From Rhizobacter sp. Root1238 (lineage in GTDB: Bacteria; Pseudomonadota; Gammaproteobacteria; Burkholderiales; Burkholderiaceae_C), in contig NZ_LMDM01000047.1 in NCBI RefSeq assembly GCF_001425825.1, forward strand, positions 111,862 through 175,861: a DNA stretch of 64,000 nt, given 5' to 3'. The notes below the pieces were generated by a model, which did not search any database, had not been told where the DNA came from, and saw only the letters and a program-made list of their open reading frames with translations. Shown piece after piece: positions 1-8,148 of the stretch (its first letter is position 1; every line of letters starts with the position of its first letter). Made by a program: the position numbers and the translations under genes.

Positions 1-715
1 GATGACCGGGCAGCAGCGCCGCTATGGCGGTATCGCCGCGCTGATCAAGGGTGCCGTGCTGGAAGGCGGGCTCTCGGTGCTGCAGGCGCCGGTGCGGATG
101 ATGGCGCACACGCTGTTCGTGGTGGTCGCGCTGACCGGGCTGAAGCTGGACTGGAAGTCGCCCCCGCGCGAAGCGAGCGACATCGGCTGGGCGGATGCGG
201 CGCGCCGCTTCATGTTCATCAGCGGTGGCGTGGCGCTGCTGTCGGCGCTGGTGCTGTGGGTGCAGCCGCAAGCCACGCTGTGGCTGGCGCCGATGGGCCT
301 GCCGCTGCTGCTGGCGGTGCCGCTGGTGGTGCTGACGAGCCGCTCCGGGCTGGGCCAGCGCCTGCTGGCCAACAAGCTGCTGCTGACGCCGGAAGAGCAT
401 TCGGCTCCGACGGTGCTGCGCCGTGCATGGGCGCATGCGCGCCGCGCGGCGCCGATGCGCCAGTTCCGCGATGCATTGAACGACCCGTGGCTGTTCGACG
501 TGGTGCGCAGTGCGATGGGTCCGCGCAACACCAGCTGGGGCAGCCGCGGCAAGGCGCGCCGCCTGCTGATGAAGGGCCTGCTGGCCCATCACGACACCGA
601 GCGCCTGAGCAAGGCCGACCGGATGCGGCTGCTGAGCGAACCGCAGACGATCGTGCGGCTGCGCGATCAGCTGGCGGCCAATGCCAGCCTGGTGCGCACT
701 GAACGCAGGGCGTGA
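1..715 (+). CDS. opgH: Glucans biosynthesis glucosyltransferase H, C-terminal part (5' end outside window)
   Basis: The reading frame is open to the left edge, so only about the last 237 residues of a protein that is usually 700-850 residues are visible. OpgH (MdoH) is the inner-membrane glucosyltransferase that builds and exports the backbone of osmoregulated periplasmic glucans from UDP-glucose. Visible here are the late membrane segments (around residues 33-47, 70-87 and 93-110 of the visible part) followed by the cytoplasmic C-terminal tail with the conserved 'NDPWLFD' stretch. The glycosyltransferase catalytic domain lies outside the window. An 83-bp repeat starts two bases after the TGA stop. 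The family call rests on recognition of the C-terminal region. Confidence 0.85.
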   Translation, partial: MTGQQRRYGGIAALIKGAVLEGGLSVLQAPVRMMAHTLFVVVALTGLKLDWKSPPREASDIGWADAARRFMFISGGVALLSALVLWVQPQATLWLAPMGLPLLLAVPLVVLTSRSGLGQRLLANKLLLTPEEHSAPTVLRRAWAHARRAAPMRQFRDALNDPWLFDVVRSAMGPRNTSWGSRGKARRLLMKGLLAHHDTERLSKADRMRLLSEPQTIVRLRDQLAANASLVRTERRA

Positions 716-716
716 T

Positions 717-799
717 GACGACCCCTCGGCCGCCGGGTACGTCGGCCGATCCCCCGAGGGGATGCGGGCCGGCTTGGGGCGGCCCGGCGCTCGGCCCGC
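717..799 (+). repeat. 83-bp interspersed repeat, copy 1 (abuts opgH stop)
   Basis: This 83-bp sequence recurs in inverted orientation at 35037-35119. The last 39 bases match almost base for base, and the first 44 differ mainly in one internal segment. It contains two potential hairpins: CCCCTCG at 722-728 can pair with CGAGGGG near 755-761, and GCGGGCCG can pair with the terminal CGGCCCGC (792-799). There is no T-run. It begins immediately after the opgH stop codon, so a role at transcript 3' ends is possible but unproven. Confidence 0.75.
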
Positions 800-810
800 T
801 GCTCGTCGCG

Positions 811-853
811 TAGCCCGGGTGACATCCCGGGTCCCGGATTGGCCTCCGGGCTA
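811..853. repeat. REP-like palindrome containing the glxA stop codon
   Basis: TAGCCCGG (811-818) and CCGGGCTA (846-853) form an inverted repeat, with a nested CCCGGG pair (814-819 and 826-831). The right arm contains the TAG stop of the minus-strand GlxA gene (851-853). The look is that of REP-type extragenic palindromes. It lies between the convergent ends of opgH and glxA and could terminate or stabilise either transcript. Confidence 0.5.
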
Positions 854-1837
854 TGAAAGGGTTCGCGCGGTGCGTGGGGTGCCTTCGAGGTGCCGCCCCC
901 ACGCGCGGCGCAGTTGCAGGTCCGACGCGAACCCCGCGTGCTCCGCGGCCCGCGTGACGCTCGCGCCGCCCGACAAGGCCTGGCGCGCCCGCTCCAGGCG
1001 GATCTTCTCCACATAGGTCATCGGCGACACCGCCGCGTGCTCGGCGAACAGCCGCAGCAGGTGGCGCGTCGTCACGTGCGCCGCATCGGCGAGCGACGCG
1101 AGTGTCCAGTCGTCGCCGGGCCGCTCGCACACCGCGTCCTGCGCGCGGTGCAGCGCCGGGTGGATGTGGTGCCGGTGCGCCAGCAGCGGCGACAGCTCGG
1201 GGTCGTTCGGTGTGCGGCGCAGGTACACGACCAGGTCCTTCGCGACCCGCGCCGCCAGCGCATCGCCGCAGGCCAGTGCGATCAGGTGCAGCGCGAGGTC
1301 GATGCCGGCCGTCACGCCGGCGCTGGTGGCGAGCGCGCCGTCGAGCACGAACACGCGGTTGTCGACCACCTGCGCTTCGGGCGCCAGGCGGCGCAGCATC
1401 TCGATGAACGCGTGGTGCGTGGTGCAACGCCGCCCGCCGAGCAGGCCGGCCCGCGCGAGCAGCAGCGTGCCGGTGCAGACGCCGACGAGGCGATGGTCGT
1501 CGCCTGATTCCAGCAGCGGACCGATGTCGCGGCGCAGCCAGTCGATCGTGTCCAGCGTGGCCGCATCGGGCCGGCCGAGCGCCGCGGCGGGCTGGCCGAC
1601 CACCATCAGCCAGGTCGGCGCATCGAACCGGACGGGCAGCGCCTCGAGCCCCGCCACCTGCAGCCCGACCGAGCTCGCGGCCTGCGCCTGCGGACCGACG
1701 AAGCGCAGCCGGAAGCGTTCCGGCCGGCCCTGATCCGAGAGGTGCGCGTCGGCCAGGCGAAACGCCTCGGCCGGCCCGGCGACATCGAGCAGCAGCGTGC
1801 GCGGCGGCACGACGATCGCGACGTCGACGCGGTTCAT
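851..1837 (-). CDS. GlxA family transcriptional regulator (DJ-1/PfpI domain plus AraC HTH)
   Basis: A 328-residue protein. Residues about 5-185 form a DJ-1/PfpI glutamine-amidotransferase-like domain, with Cys121 in 'VGVCTGTLLLARAG' at the position of the family nucleophile. About 225-320 is an AraC-type double helix-turn-helix ('TTRHLLRLFAEHAAVSPMTY'). Such regulators sense small ligands and usually activate nearby catabolic genes. The start was set at the ATG whose first bases overlap the TGA of the upstream DUF1272 gene (ATGA overlap, 1834-1837). The frame is open further upstream, but that extension is arginine-rich shadow sequence. Its target is not evident from the neighbourhood. Confidence 0.88.
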   Translation of the reverse strand: MNRVDVAIVVPPRTLLLDVAGPAEAFRLADAHLSDQGRPERFRLRFVGPQAQAASSVGLQVAGLEALPVRFDAPTWLMVVGQPAAALGRPDAATLDTIDWLRRDIGPLLESGDDHRLVGVCTGTLLLARAGLLGGRRCTTHHAFIEMLRRLAPEAQVVDNRVFVLDGALATSAGVTAGIDLALHLIALACGDALAARVAKDLVVYLRRTPNDPELSPLLAHRHHIHPALHRAQDAVCERPGDDWTLASLADAAHVTTRHLLRLFAEHAAVSPMTYVEKIRLERARQALSGGASVTRAAEHAGFASDLQLRRAWGRHLEGTPRTARTLS

Positions 1838-2142
1838 CGCTGCTCGGGTGGCACGCCGCGCAGGCGCTCGCGCAACGCGGCTTGCGTGGCGGCGTCGACC
1901 GGGCGGTGCTTCGCCGCCGTCTCGGCGGGATAGCGGGCCAGGTGGTTGCCGCCTTTCCAGTCGTTCACCGGCCGCACCGGGCGCGGCACGAAGCCACCGC
2001 CGCAATTCGGGCAGACATTGCCGAGCACGCTGTCGACGCAGTGCGCGCAGAAGGTGCATTCGAAGCTGCAGATGCGCGCATCGATCGATTCCGGCGGAAG
2101 CGCGGTGTTGCAGTGTTCGCAGGTGGGGCGGAGCTGGAGCAT
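1834..2142 (-). CDS. DUF1272 domain-containing cysteine-rich protein
   Basis: A 102-residue protein that opens with 'MLQLRPTCEHCNTALPPES', followed by 'ICSFECTFCAHCVDSVLGN' and 'CPNCGGGF'. These CxxC pairs form the zinc-binding pattern of the DUF1272 family. The function of the family is unknown. The ATG at 2142 matches the usual family start; an in-frame ATG 48 bases upstream adds residues the family lacks. It is translationally coupled to the GlxA-type regulator downstream (4-base overlap), so the two probably form one transcript. The C-terminal 40 residues beyond the zinc motifs are poorly conserved. Confidence 0.85.
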   Translation of the reverse strand: MLQLRPTCEHCNTALPPESIDARICSFECTFCAHCVDSVLGNVCPNCGGGFVPRPVRPVNDWKGGNHLARYPAETAAKHRPVDAATQAALRERLRGVPPEQR

Positions 2143-2205
2143 GGCGGGCGTGGCTGATGAAGGTACCGAACCATAGATGATCGAGCGCAATTCCGTCGAG
2201 ACGAT

Positions 2206-2267
2206 TTCGGACCCTCGTCGATCAGTTCAGGACAAGGAACGTTTTCGGCCATCGCGTTACTCAGTCT
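2206..2267 (+). promoter_or_regulatory. Imperfect plant-inducible-promoter (PIP) box-like element upstream of the orphan gene
   Basis: TTCGG (2206-2210), 15 bases, then TTCAG (2226-2230), then 31 bases, then CAGTCT (2262-2267). The HrpX/HrpB-type PIP box is TTCGB-N15-TTCGB-N30/32-YANNNT; this site deviates at one base, in the second half-box. The short degenerate -10 carries little information, so chance is a real possibility. No type III secretion gene is in the window. Confidence 0.25.
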
Positions 2268-2297
2268 GCAACATGGACTCTTGAGGTCGTTCTCACG

Positions 2298-4490
2298 ATG
2301 CACGGAAACTTGCCTCTGCTGAAGCGCAGCCAGGATGCGCCGCCCACGGGGTCGACGAATGTCGGGCAGCTCGAGGCGAAGCTCAACACATGGGGCGCGC
2401 ATCCCACCGAGCACACGCTGGCGTGTCATGCCGAATTCCTGAGCGCCGTCGTCGAAGGGCAGCCGGTCGTCTGCAAGGCATTTCCGAAGGGGCGCGCTGT
2501 CGACGTGGACGGCTTGGTGGATGTCGCGGAGCAGCTCGAGGCCTCCCATCCGGAAGCGGCCTTGAAGATCATTGCCCTGGTGCTGTTGGCTTGCCCCGCA
2601 TCGCGGCCGGGCCTTGAGCGGTGTCTCGTTGAAAAGGGCACCGCCCTGCTTGGCGACGGCAAGGTTCACATCGAACGCGAACTCGGTCACCAGCTTCACG
2701 ACCATGTGGCCGTCGACGGCCATTTCGAGGTGATTGATGCCGGGCTGGTGAAGCAGTTTCTCCACGCGCTCGAAGAGAAGCTGCCGGCGGTCTGCAAGCC
2801 GGTGGCACAGATCGAACTGCGCTCCGAGACACTGATGAAGGTCGTTGACAACCTCGGGCTGTGCCTTGAACCCGGTGATGATGACGGCGGCATGTCACCC
2901 GCAGAGGCGGCTGAGCGGCTGACCAAGGCGTTCAGGGCGGGCGTCGAGTTGGATCACCGGGAAGCGGCGGAAAATTGCCTGTTCTGGCTCAACAGCGGTC
3001 CTCCCGAAGCTGGTGACGCGCACCTCGCGGATTGCCGCGCGTTCCAACGCGAAGCATCGGGGTTTGCCGCCGTCGACCGTGCGCGCGTGGCGATGGAAAG
3101 CAGTGGCTGGGAGTTGTCCACTCCGCCGGGTGGGTGGCAGTGGCAACTCACCTTGCGGGCCCCTGCGGCCTGCCTCGAGACTGTTGTCGACTACGCAGCC
3201 GTCTGCATGCAACGGCCGCAGCTGTTGCCGCCTGGGCAAATGAAAGCCGTGTGCACCTTCCTTCAAGGTTGCGGGCTGGATGTCGTCGACCAGTGGCAAC
3301 GGTTCATGCGCTCACCATGGGACAGCGATGGCCTGCCTGCACTGCTGGACCAGATCGATGGAGATCTGCAACGCGCTGCCGACTCGGGGCGCTGTTGGTC
3401 GGCACACCGGCTGACACCGCTCAGGCGCTTTGTCTGCGAGCAAGCGGCGCAGGCAGGATGTTCTCCGCAACTGGAGGCGCGGCTGTTCGGCATGTGGTGC
3501 CGCCTGGTACGGTTGCCACAAGAAGACTTCGTGGTCGACGTCGCGCAGGAAGCGCGTGCGTGGTCTGGTCGCCGGCTCGAGTGCCGAAACCTGCTGAAGG
3601 AGCTCTGCGGGCCGTACGACGCCTTCGTGTCAGGGCTGCTGTGGAACCTGATGGATCGCATCTCCTTTTCGGCAGCGGCCTTGGTGGCCCAGCGGGCGCC
3701 GCGCAACAGGTCGTGGATGCCGAGCCCGCTGCGAATTCCCGTGCTGGCGGCGCTTCTGCATGACGAATGGTCTGCAAACCCCGGCATGGACATGCAGGCC
3801 GCAGTGCGGTTGCTGGTTCGCTGTTTGCCTGAAGGCCATGAGTCGGCGCAGAGCTTCGCAACCATTCTGGCGCCCGTGCTGTCGCAATGTCCTCGAGACA
3901 CGATGGAGGCTTTGCTGCATGGCCTGGCACCGGAGCTGAACGTGCCGGACTTCGCGGTTCCTGCGGATGCCACTGACGCTGCATGGAGCGCAGGCTTGTT
4001 GCCGGACTTCGCAGGCGATCTTCGAGAGCCGCCTGCGCAGGCCGAGGTCGACAGTCAGTTGGACATCAGCGGTGCCGAGACGCACTTTCAGTCCAAGCTG
4101 CCGTTGGGCCCGGACCGGCGGTTCGAACTGATGGCCGTGGCACTGGTGTCGTTGATGGCAAAAGGACACGACGAATGGAGCCAGCACTGTGTGACGGGCT
4201 TCATCCAGCTTGCAGATGACGTGAGCGGCTGGTATCCCGACACCGACTACGCGCGGCTGCTCAAGGCTGCCATCGTGATGGAAGTTGTCGACTGCTGCGG
4301 GACGGGTGCAATGCGCCAGGGACTTTGCCAGCTTGTGGTCGATCTGCTGAACGAGTTCAAGAGCATGCCCACGCCCATGACGCCCGTGCAAGGCCTCGAT
4401 GTCGTCAGGTTCTCGCACGGCAACGGCACCTGGGCCCGCGACCTCAAACAGCGGGTGCGCGCTGCGGCATCGACATTGAACCAGGGCTGA
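2298..4490 (+). CDS. Hypothetical protein, 730 residues, no recognised family
   Basis: I do not recognise this protein. It is 730 residues long, with no signal peptide, no transmembrane segment, and no Walker, HTH, zinc or peptidase motif. The composition is soluble and mostly helical-looking, with about 20 cysteines and many tryptophans spread along its length. Codons are visibly less GC-rich at third positions than in the flanking genes, which suggests acquisition or relaxed selection. It stands alone: the DUF1272 gene diverges from it, and the M14 peptidase gene converges on it with a 33-base gap. A PIP-box-like sequence lies about 30 bases upstream of its ATG. A secreted effector or a lineage-specific cytoplasmic protein are both possible; nothing in the sequence decides. 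Confidence 0.75.
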   Translation: MHGNLPLLKRSQDAPPTGSTNVGQLEAKLNTWGAHPTEHTLACHAEFLSAVVEGQPVVCKAFPKGRAVDVDGLVDVAEQLEASHPEAALKIIALVLLACPASRPGLERCLVEKGTALLGDGKVHIERELGHQLHDHVAVDGHFEVIDAGLVKQFLHALEEKLPAVCKPVAQIELRSETLMKVVDNLGLCLEPGDDDGGMSPAEAAERLTKAFRAGVELDHREAAENCLFWLNSGPPEAGDAHLADCRAFQREASGFAAVDRARVAMESSGWELSTPPGGWQWQLTLRAPAACLETVVDYAAVCMQRPQLLPPGQMKAVCTFLQGCGLDVVDQWQRFMRSPWDSDGLPALLDQIDGDLQRAADSGRCWSAHRLTPLRRFVCEQAAQAGCSPQLEARLFGMWCRLVRLPQEDFVVDVAQEARAWSGRRLECRNLLKELCGPYDAFVSGLLWNLMDRISFSAAALVAQRAPRNRSWMPSPLRIPVLAALLHDEWSANPGMDMQAAVRLLVRCLPEGHESAQSFATILAPVLSQCPRDTMEALLHGLAPELNVPDFAVPADATDAAWSAGLLPDFAGDLREPPAQAEVDSQLDISGAETHFQSKLPLGPDRRFELMAVALVSLMAKGHDEWSQHCVTGFIQLADDVSGWYPDTDYARLLKAAIVMEVVDCCGTGAMRQGLCQLVVDLLNEFKSMPTPMTPVQGLDVVRFSHGNGTWARDLKQRVRAAASTLNQG

Positions 4491-4523
4491 GCCGTGCGAC
4501 GGGCGGCGGTTTGCCCCCGCCGC

Positions 4524-5612
4524 TCAGCCGTGCAACCCCCGCACCGCGGCCCCCGCCGCATCGAGCGCCTGCTCCCACACCTGCTGCTTCCACTGCGGCG
4601 TGTCGATGTAGAACGCATCGCGGGTCTGCCGCTTGATCTGCGCCTGCTGGTCGGCCGGCGCCTCGGGGTGGTTCTCGACCCACTGGTCGGCCCGCAACGC
4701 CTCGATCATCTGCATGATCGGCAGCGTGCCGTACTCGAGTGCGATGCCGGTGTACTCGGCCTGCGGGCATTCGTCGTAGGCTGCGCTCCACATCAGTCCG
4801 GTCAGCATCGCCGAGCTGGAGCTGCCGTCGTAGATCGAGGTCACGCCGTCGCCCCACCAGGCGCGGGCGCGGGCCAGCGCGGACGCATCGTCGCGGCACG
4901 CGAAGATGCGCTCGCCGACGCCCATCGGCCCGAGCCCGGTGTGCAGGTCGATCCAGCCGAGCTTCGCCGCCCGCTGTCCGTGCTGCTGCAGCACGTGGCG
5001 CAGCGTCACCTGGCTCCAGGTGGGGTTGCGCCCGCCGTAGAACAGGCCTTCGGGGTGCTCGTACTGCCCGCCGGACACGGCGGCCTGCAGCGCCTCCATG
5101 CCGCGCTGCTGCACGAACTGGCCGATGCGCATCATCACCTCGGGCGACGGTGGCCAGGTCGGCGGCACCAGCAGCCCGGCCAGCTCGTCGTAGCCGGGAT
5201 TGGCCGGCAGCGGCCGGCTGAAGTCGTGGAAGTTGCGGTTCAGGTCGACGTTCTCGTGCGTCGTGCGGCGCCACCACGAGAAGCCGTACGGGTTCAACGC
5301 ATGGAGGTACAGCACCGCCACGCCGGCCGCGTGTGCCGACGCGCGCCATGCCGCATCGCCCAGCAGCCCCACCTGGATGCCGGAACCGCAGAAGCCTTCG
5401 ACGCCGTGGCAGGCGCTGCTGACGATCAGCAGCTTCGCAGCATCGGCCGGGCCGTCGCGTACCACGTCCATCGCGAGCGTCTCGCCGTCGCGGCCGAGCA
5501 GCGGGTGCACGTGGGTCTCGACGTCGAGCTCGGCCGCCTCGGCGGCCGCCAGGAACTTGCCGCGCGCTTCGGCATAGCTCTGGGCAAACAGCGCGTCGAT
5601 GGCGGCGGTCAT
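4524..5612 (-). CDS. M14-family metallopeptidase (DUF2817-type)
   Basis: A 362-residue protein. The zinc-site pattern is visible: His69-x-x-Glu72 in 'SSACHGVEGFCGSG' and His224 in 'WIDLHTGLGP'. 'TTHENVDLNRNF' and 'IALEYGTLP' follow the DUF2817/M14 carboxypeptidase-like pattern. It probably hydrolyses a small amide or peptide in the cytoplasm, as no signal peptide is present. The start at 5612 gives an ATGA overlap with the M20 gene upstream; an in-frame ATG five codons earlier (5627) is the alternative. The coupling to an M20 amidohydrolase suggests both act on one class of N-acyl or peptide substrate. The substrate is unknown. Confidence 0.85.
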   Translation of the reverse strand: MTAAIDALFAQSYAEARGKFLAAAEAAELDVETHVHPLLGRDGETLAMDVVRDGPADAAKLLIVSSACHGVEGFCGSGIQVGLLGDAAWRASAHAAGVAVLYLHALNPYGFSWWRRTTHENVDLNRNFHDFSRPLPANPGYDELAGLLVPPTWPPSPEVMMRIGQFVQQRGMEALQAAVSGGQYEHPEGLFYGGRNPTWSQVTLRHVLQQHGQRAAKLGWIDLHTGLGPMGVGERIFACRDDASALARARAWWGDGVTSIYDGSSSSAMLTGLMWSAAYDECPQAEYTGIALEYGTLPIMQMIEALRADQWVENHPEAPADQQAQIKRQTRDAFYIDTPQWKQQVWEQALDAAGAAVRGLHG

Positions 5613-6805
5613 GTCTTCGCGAGCCATTGTTCGGCCAGGCGCACCCACAGCGTTGCGCCGAGCGGGATCAGGTCGTCGTTGAAGTCGTAGCTCGGGTTGT
5701 GCAGCATGCACGGGCCCATGCCGTGGCCGCCGATGCGGTGGCTCCCATCGCCGTTGCCGATCAGGAAATAGCAGCCCGGCTTCTCGAGCAGGAAGTAGCT
5801 GAAGTCCTCGGCGCCCATCGTCGGCTCGAACTCCTGCACGTTGTCGGGCCCGACCACGTCGGCCATCACGCTGCGCACGAACTCGGTCTCGGCCGGGTGG
5901 TTGATGGTCGGCGGGTAGTTGCGGGTGAATTCGAACTCGCAGCCGGCATCGAACGCGGCGCACAGGTTCTCGGCCACCTCCTTCATGCGCTTCTCGATCA
6001 GGTCGAGCACCTCGAGCGTGAAGGTGCGCACCGTGCCCTGGATCTCGACGCTGTCGGGCACCACGTTGGTGGCCTCGCCGGCATGGATCATCGTCACCGA
6101 GATCACGCCGGCGTCGATCGGCCGCTTGTTGCGCGTGATGATGGTCTGGAAGCCCTGCACCAGCTGGCAGGCGATCGGCACCGGGTCGATGCCGTTGTGC
6201 GGCATCGCGGCATGCGAACCCTTGCCGCGGATCACGATGCGGAATTCGTTGCTCGACGCGAAGCACGGGCCGCTCTTCAGCGCGAACTGGCCGACCTGCA
6301 TGCCGGGCCAGTTGTGCGCGCCGAACACCGCTTCCATCGGGAACTTGTCGAAGATGCCGTCCTTGATCATCTCGCGCGCGCCGCCGCCGCCCTCTTCGGC
6401 AGGCTGGAAGATCAGGTAGACGGTGCCGTCGAAATTCCGGTTCTTCGACAGGTGCTTCGCGGCGGCCAGCAGCATCGCGGTGTGGCCGTCGTGGCCGCAG
6501 GCGTGCATCTTGCCGGCGTGGGTGCTGGCGTGCGCGAAGGTGTTCTTCTCGGTCATCGGCAGCGCGTCGATGTCGGCGCGCAGGCCGACGGCACGATCGC
6601 TCGTGCCCGCGGTGCCCTTGACGATGCCGACGACACCGGTGGTGCCGAGGCCGCGGTGGATCGGAATGCCCCAGTCGGTGAGCGCCTTCGCGATCACGTC
6701 CGCGGTGCGCGTTTCCTCGAAGCAGAGTTCGGGATGGGCGTGGATGTCACGTCGGATCGCCGTGACGGCCGCGGCATCGGCCAGGATGGATTCGATCAAC
6801 TGCAT
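5609..6805 (-). CDS. M20 family metallopeptidase / amidohydrolase (hippurate-hydrolase-like)
   Basis: A 398-residue protein, the usual length for the HipO/IAA-amino-acid-hydrolase group. Visible motifs are 'HAHPELCFEE' near the N-terminus, the metal-ligand region 'MHACGHDGHTAML', 'FQPAEEGGGGAREM' and the dimerisation-domain 'GSHAAMPH'. These enzymes cleave N-acyl amino acids using two divalent metals. 'GGAGCGTTT' upstream of the ATG is a clear ribosome binding site. It is first of a two-gene unit with the M14-type peptidase, and the binding-protein genes upstream on the same strand may supply its substrate. That link is inferred from proximity only. Confidence 0.92.
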   Translation of the reverse strand: MQLIESILADAAAVTAIRRDIHAHPELCFEETRTADVIAKALTDWGIPIHRGLGTTGVVGIVKGTAGTSDRAVGLRADIDALPMTEKNTFAHASTHAGKMHACGHDGHTAMLLAAAKHLSKNRNFDGTVYLIFQPAEEGGGGAREMIKDGIFDKFPMEAVFGAHNWPGMQVGQFALKSGPCFASSNEFRIVIRGKGSHAAMPHNGIDPVPIACQLVQGFQTIITRNKRPIDAGVISVTMIHAGEATNVVPDSVEIQGTVRTFTLEVLDLIEKRMKEVAENLCAAFDAGCEFEFTRNYPPTINHPAETEFVRSVMADVVGPDNVQEFEPTMGAEDFSYFLLEKPGCYFLIGNGDGSHRIGGHGMGPCMLHNPSYDFNDDLIPLGATLWVRLAEQWLAKT

Positions 6806-6876
6806 GGAAACGCTCCAGCTCGTGCGAAGCGATCCAGTTTACTCGGGGCCCTTCTCCTACGAGGCCACCCCGGGAC

Positions 6877-8007
6877 TCAGTGCCGCACCTTGCCTTCGGC
6901 CGTCAGGATCGTCATGTCGACGTACTTCGAGCCGGCATGCGAGCGGTCGTTGAAGTCGATGAAGAAGCCGCCGAGGTTCAGCTCGGGCATGTTCTCGAGC
7001 GCCGTCACCAGCGTCTCCGGCGTCGCGTTGCCGCCGGCCGCGCGCAGGCCTTCGATGATGGTGCGCGCGGCGACGAAGCCTTCGATGCCGCCATAGTTGG
7101 GTTCGAACTTCGCGCCCAGCGCCTTTCCGGCCGAGAGGTAGTCGGCCGAGATCGGCACCGTCGCGCTGAACGGCAGCGGCATCACCTGGCTGATCGCGAC
7201 GCCGCGGGCGTCCTGGCCGAGTTCGGCAGCCAGCGCCTGCGTGCCGACGAACGACACGTTGTAGAAGCTGCCGAGGAAGCCCTGCTTGCGGGCTTCGCGA
7301 ATGAATGCGGCGCACGACTTGTACGCGCTGATCAGCACGATCGCGTCGGGCCTGTCGGCCAGGATCTTGCCGACGCCGGCCTCCACGGCCACCGTGTTGC
7401 GCTCGACCGTGCCGAGGCCGACCGCGGCCAGGTTGTGCGCCTTCAGCGCCGCCGTCATGCCGTCGAGGCCGGCCTTGCCGTAGCTGTCGTTCTGGTAGAA
7501 GACGCCGATGCGCTTCATGCCGATCGACGTGATCTGCTTGACGATCTCGGCGGTCTCGTCGTTGTACGACGCCCGCACGTGGAAGGCCATCCGGTTGAAC
7601 GGCGCGCGCAGCACCTCGGCGCCGCTGAACGGCGCAAAGAACGGCGTGCGCGCCGCGGTCGCCAGCGGCAGCGCGGCCACCGAGGTCGGCGTGCCGATGT
7701 AGCCGAACAGCGCGAACACGTCGTCCTTCAGCAGCTTCTGGGTGTTCTCGGCGCAGCGGTCCGGCTCGTAGCCGTCATCGACGCTGCGCAGTTCGATCGT
7801 GCGGCCATTGATGCCGCCGCGCGCGTTGACGCGTTCGAACGCGAGCAGTGCGCCTTCCTTGAAGCGCTCGCCCAGCGCGCTGGCCGGGCCCGAGAACGCG
7901 GCCGACTGGCCGAGCACGATCTTGGTGGAGGCGGCAGTCGCCAGCTTCGGGAAGGCCAGGGCAACCGGTGACGCAGCACCCAGGCTCAGAAATTGACGAC
8001 GCTTCAC
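6877..8007 (-). CDS. ABC-type branched-chain amino acid substrate-binding protein (LivK-like), tandem copy 1
   Basis: A 376-residue periplasmic binding protein (Peripla_BP_6 type I fold). The GTG start at 8007 is preceded by GGAGTT and gives a twin-arginine-like leader ('KRRQFLSLGAASPVALAF', cleavage near 'ATA|AST') that matches the leader of the neighbouring paralogue. The frame is open upstream, but that part has no ribosome binding site. Body motifs such as 'IVLGQSAAFSGPASALG', 'SVDDGYEPDRCAENT', 'VFYQNDSYGKAGLDG' and 'FYNVSFVGTQALAAEL' are shared nearly word for word with the paralogue at 8149-9276. No permease or ATPase gene is adjacent. The ligand is unknown. Confidence 0.9.
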   Translation of the reverse strand: MKRRQFLSLGAASPVALAFPKLATAASTKIVLGQSAAFSGPASALGERFKEGALLAFERVNARGGINGRTIELRSVDDGYEPDRCAENTQKLLKDDVFALFGYIGTPTSVAALPLATAARTPFFAPFSGAEVLRAPFNRMAFHVRASYNDETAEIVKQITSIGMKRIGVFYQNDSYGKAGLDGMTAALKAHNLAAVGLGTVERNTVAVEAGVGKILADRPDAIVLISAYKSCAAFIREARKQGFLGSFYNVSFVGTQALAAELGQDARGVAISQVMPLPFSATVPISADYLSAGKALGAKFEPNYGGIEGFVAARTIIEGLRAAGGNATPETLVTALENMPELNLGGFFIDFNDRSHAGSKYVDMTILTAEGKVRH

Positions 8008-8104
8008 AACAACTCCAGACAAAACGATATGAACAAAAGCTCGGCGCCCAGCGCCCGAGCCCATCAAGCAGCCGCCGTGGAACCGGCTTCGCCGGGCCAC
8101 TGGC

Positions 8105-8147
8105 GGCGCCCCCTCGAGGGGGAGGCGCGCAGCGCCTTCGGGGGAGG
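8105..8147. repeat. GC-rich palindromic spacer between the two tandem binding-protein genes
   Basis: The spacer of 141 bases holds a perfect 14-base palindrome of five C, TCGA and five G (8109-8122) and a second imperfect hairpin, GCGCGCAGCGC followed by CCTTCGGGGGA. It resembles the short palindromic spacers common in this bacterial order. There is no T-run, so a conventional terminator is not supported. Confidence 0.4.
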
Positions 8148-8148
8148 G

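Noticed and set aside
1838..2059. N-terminal extension of the GlxA-type regulator
   Set aside because: It overlaps the DUF1272 gene in another frame and is Arg-rich. The ATGA junction at 1834-1837 explains the start.
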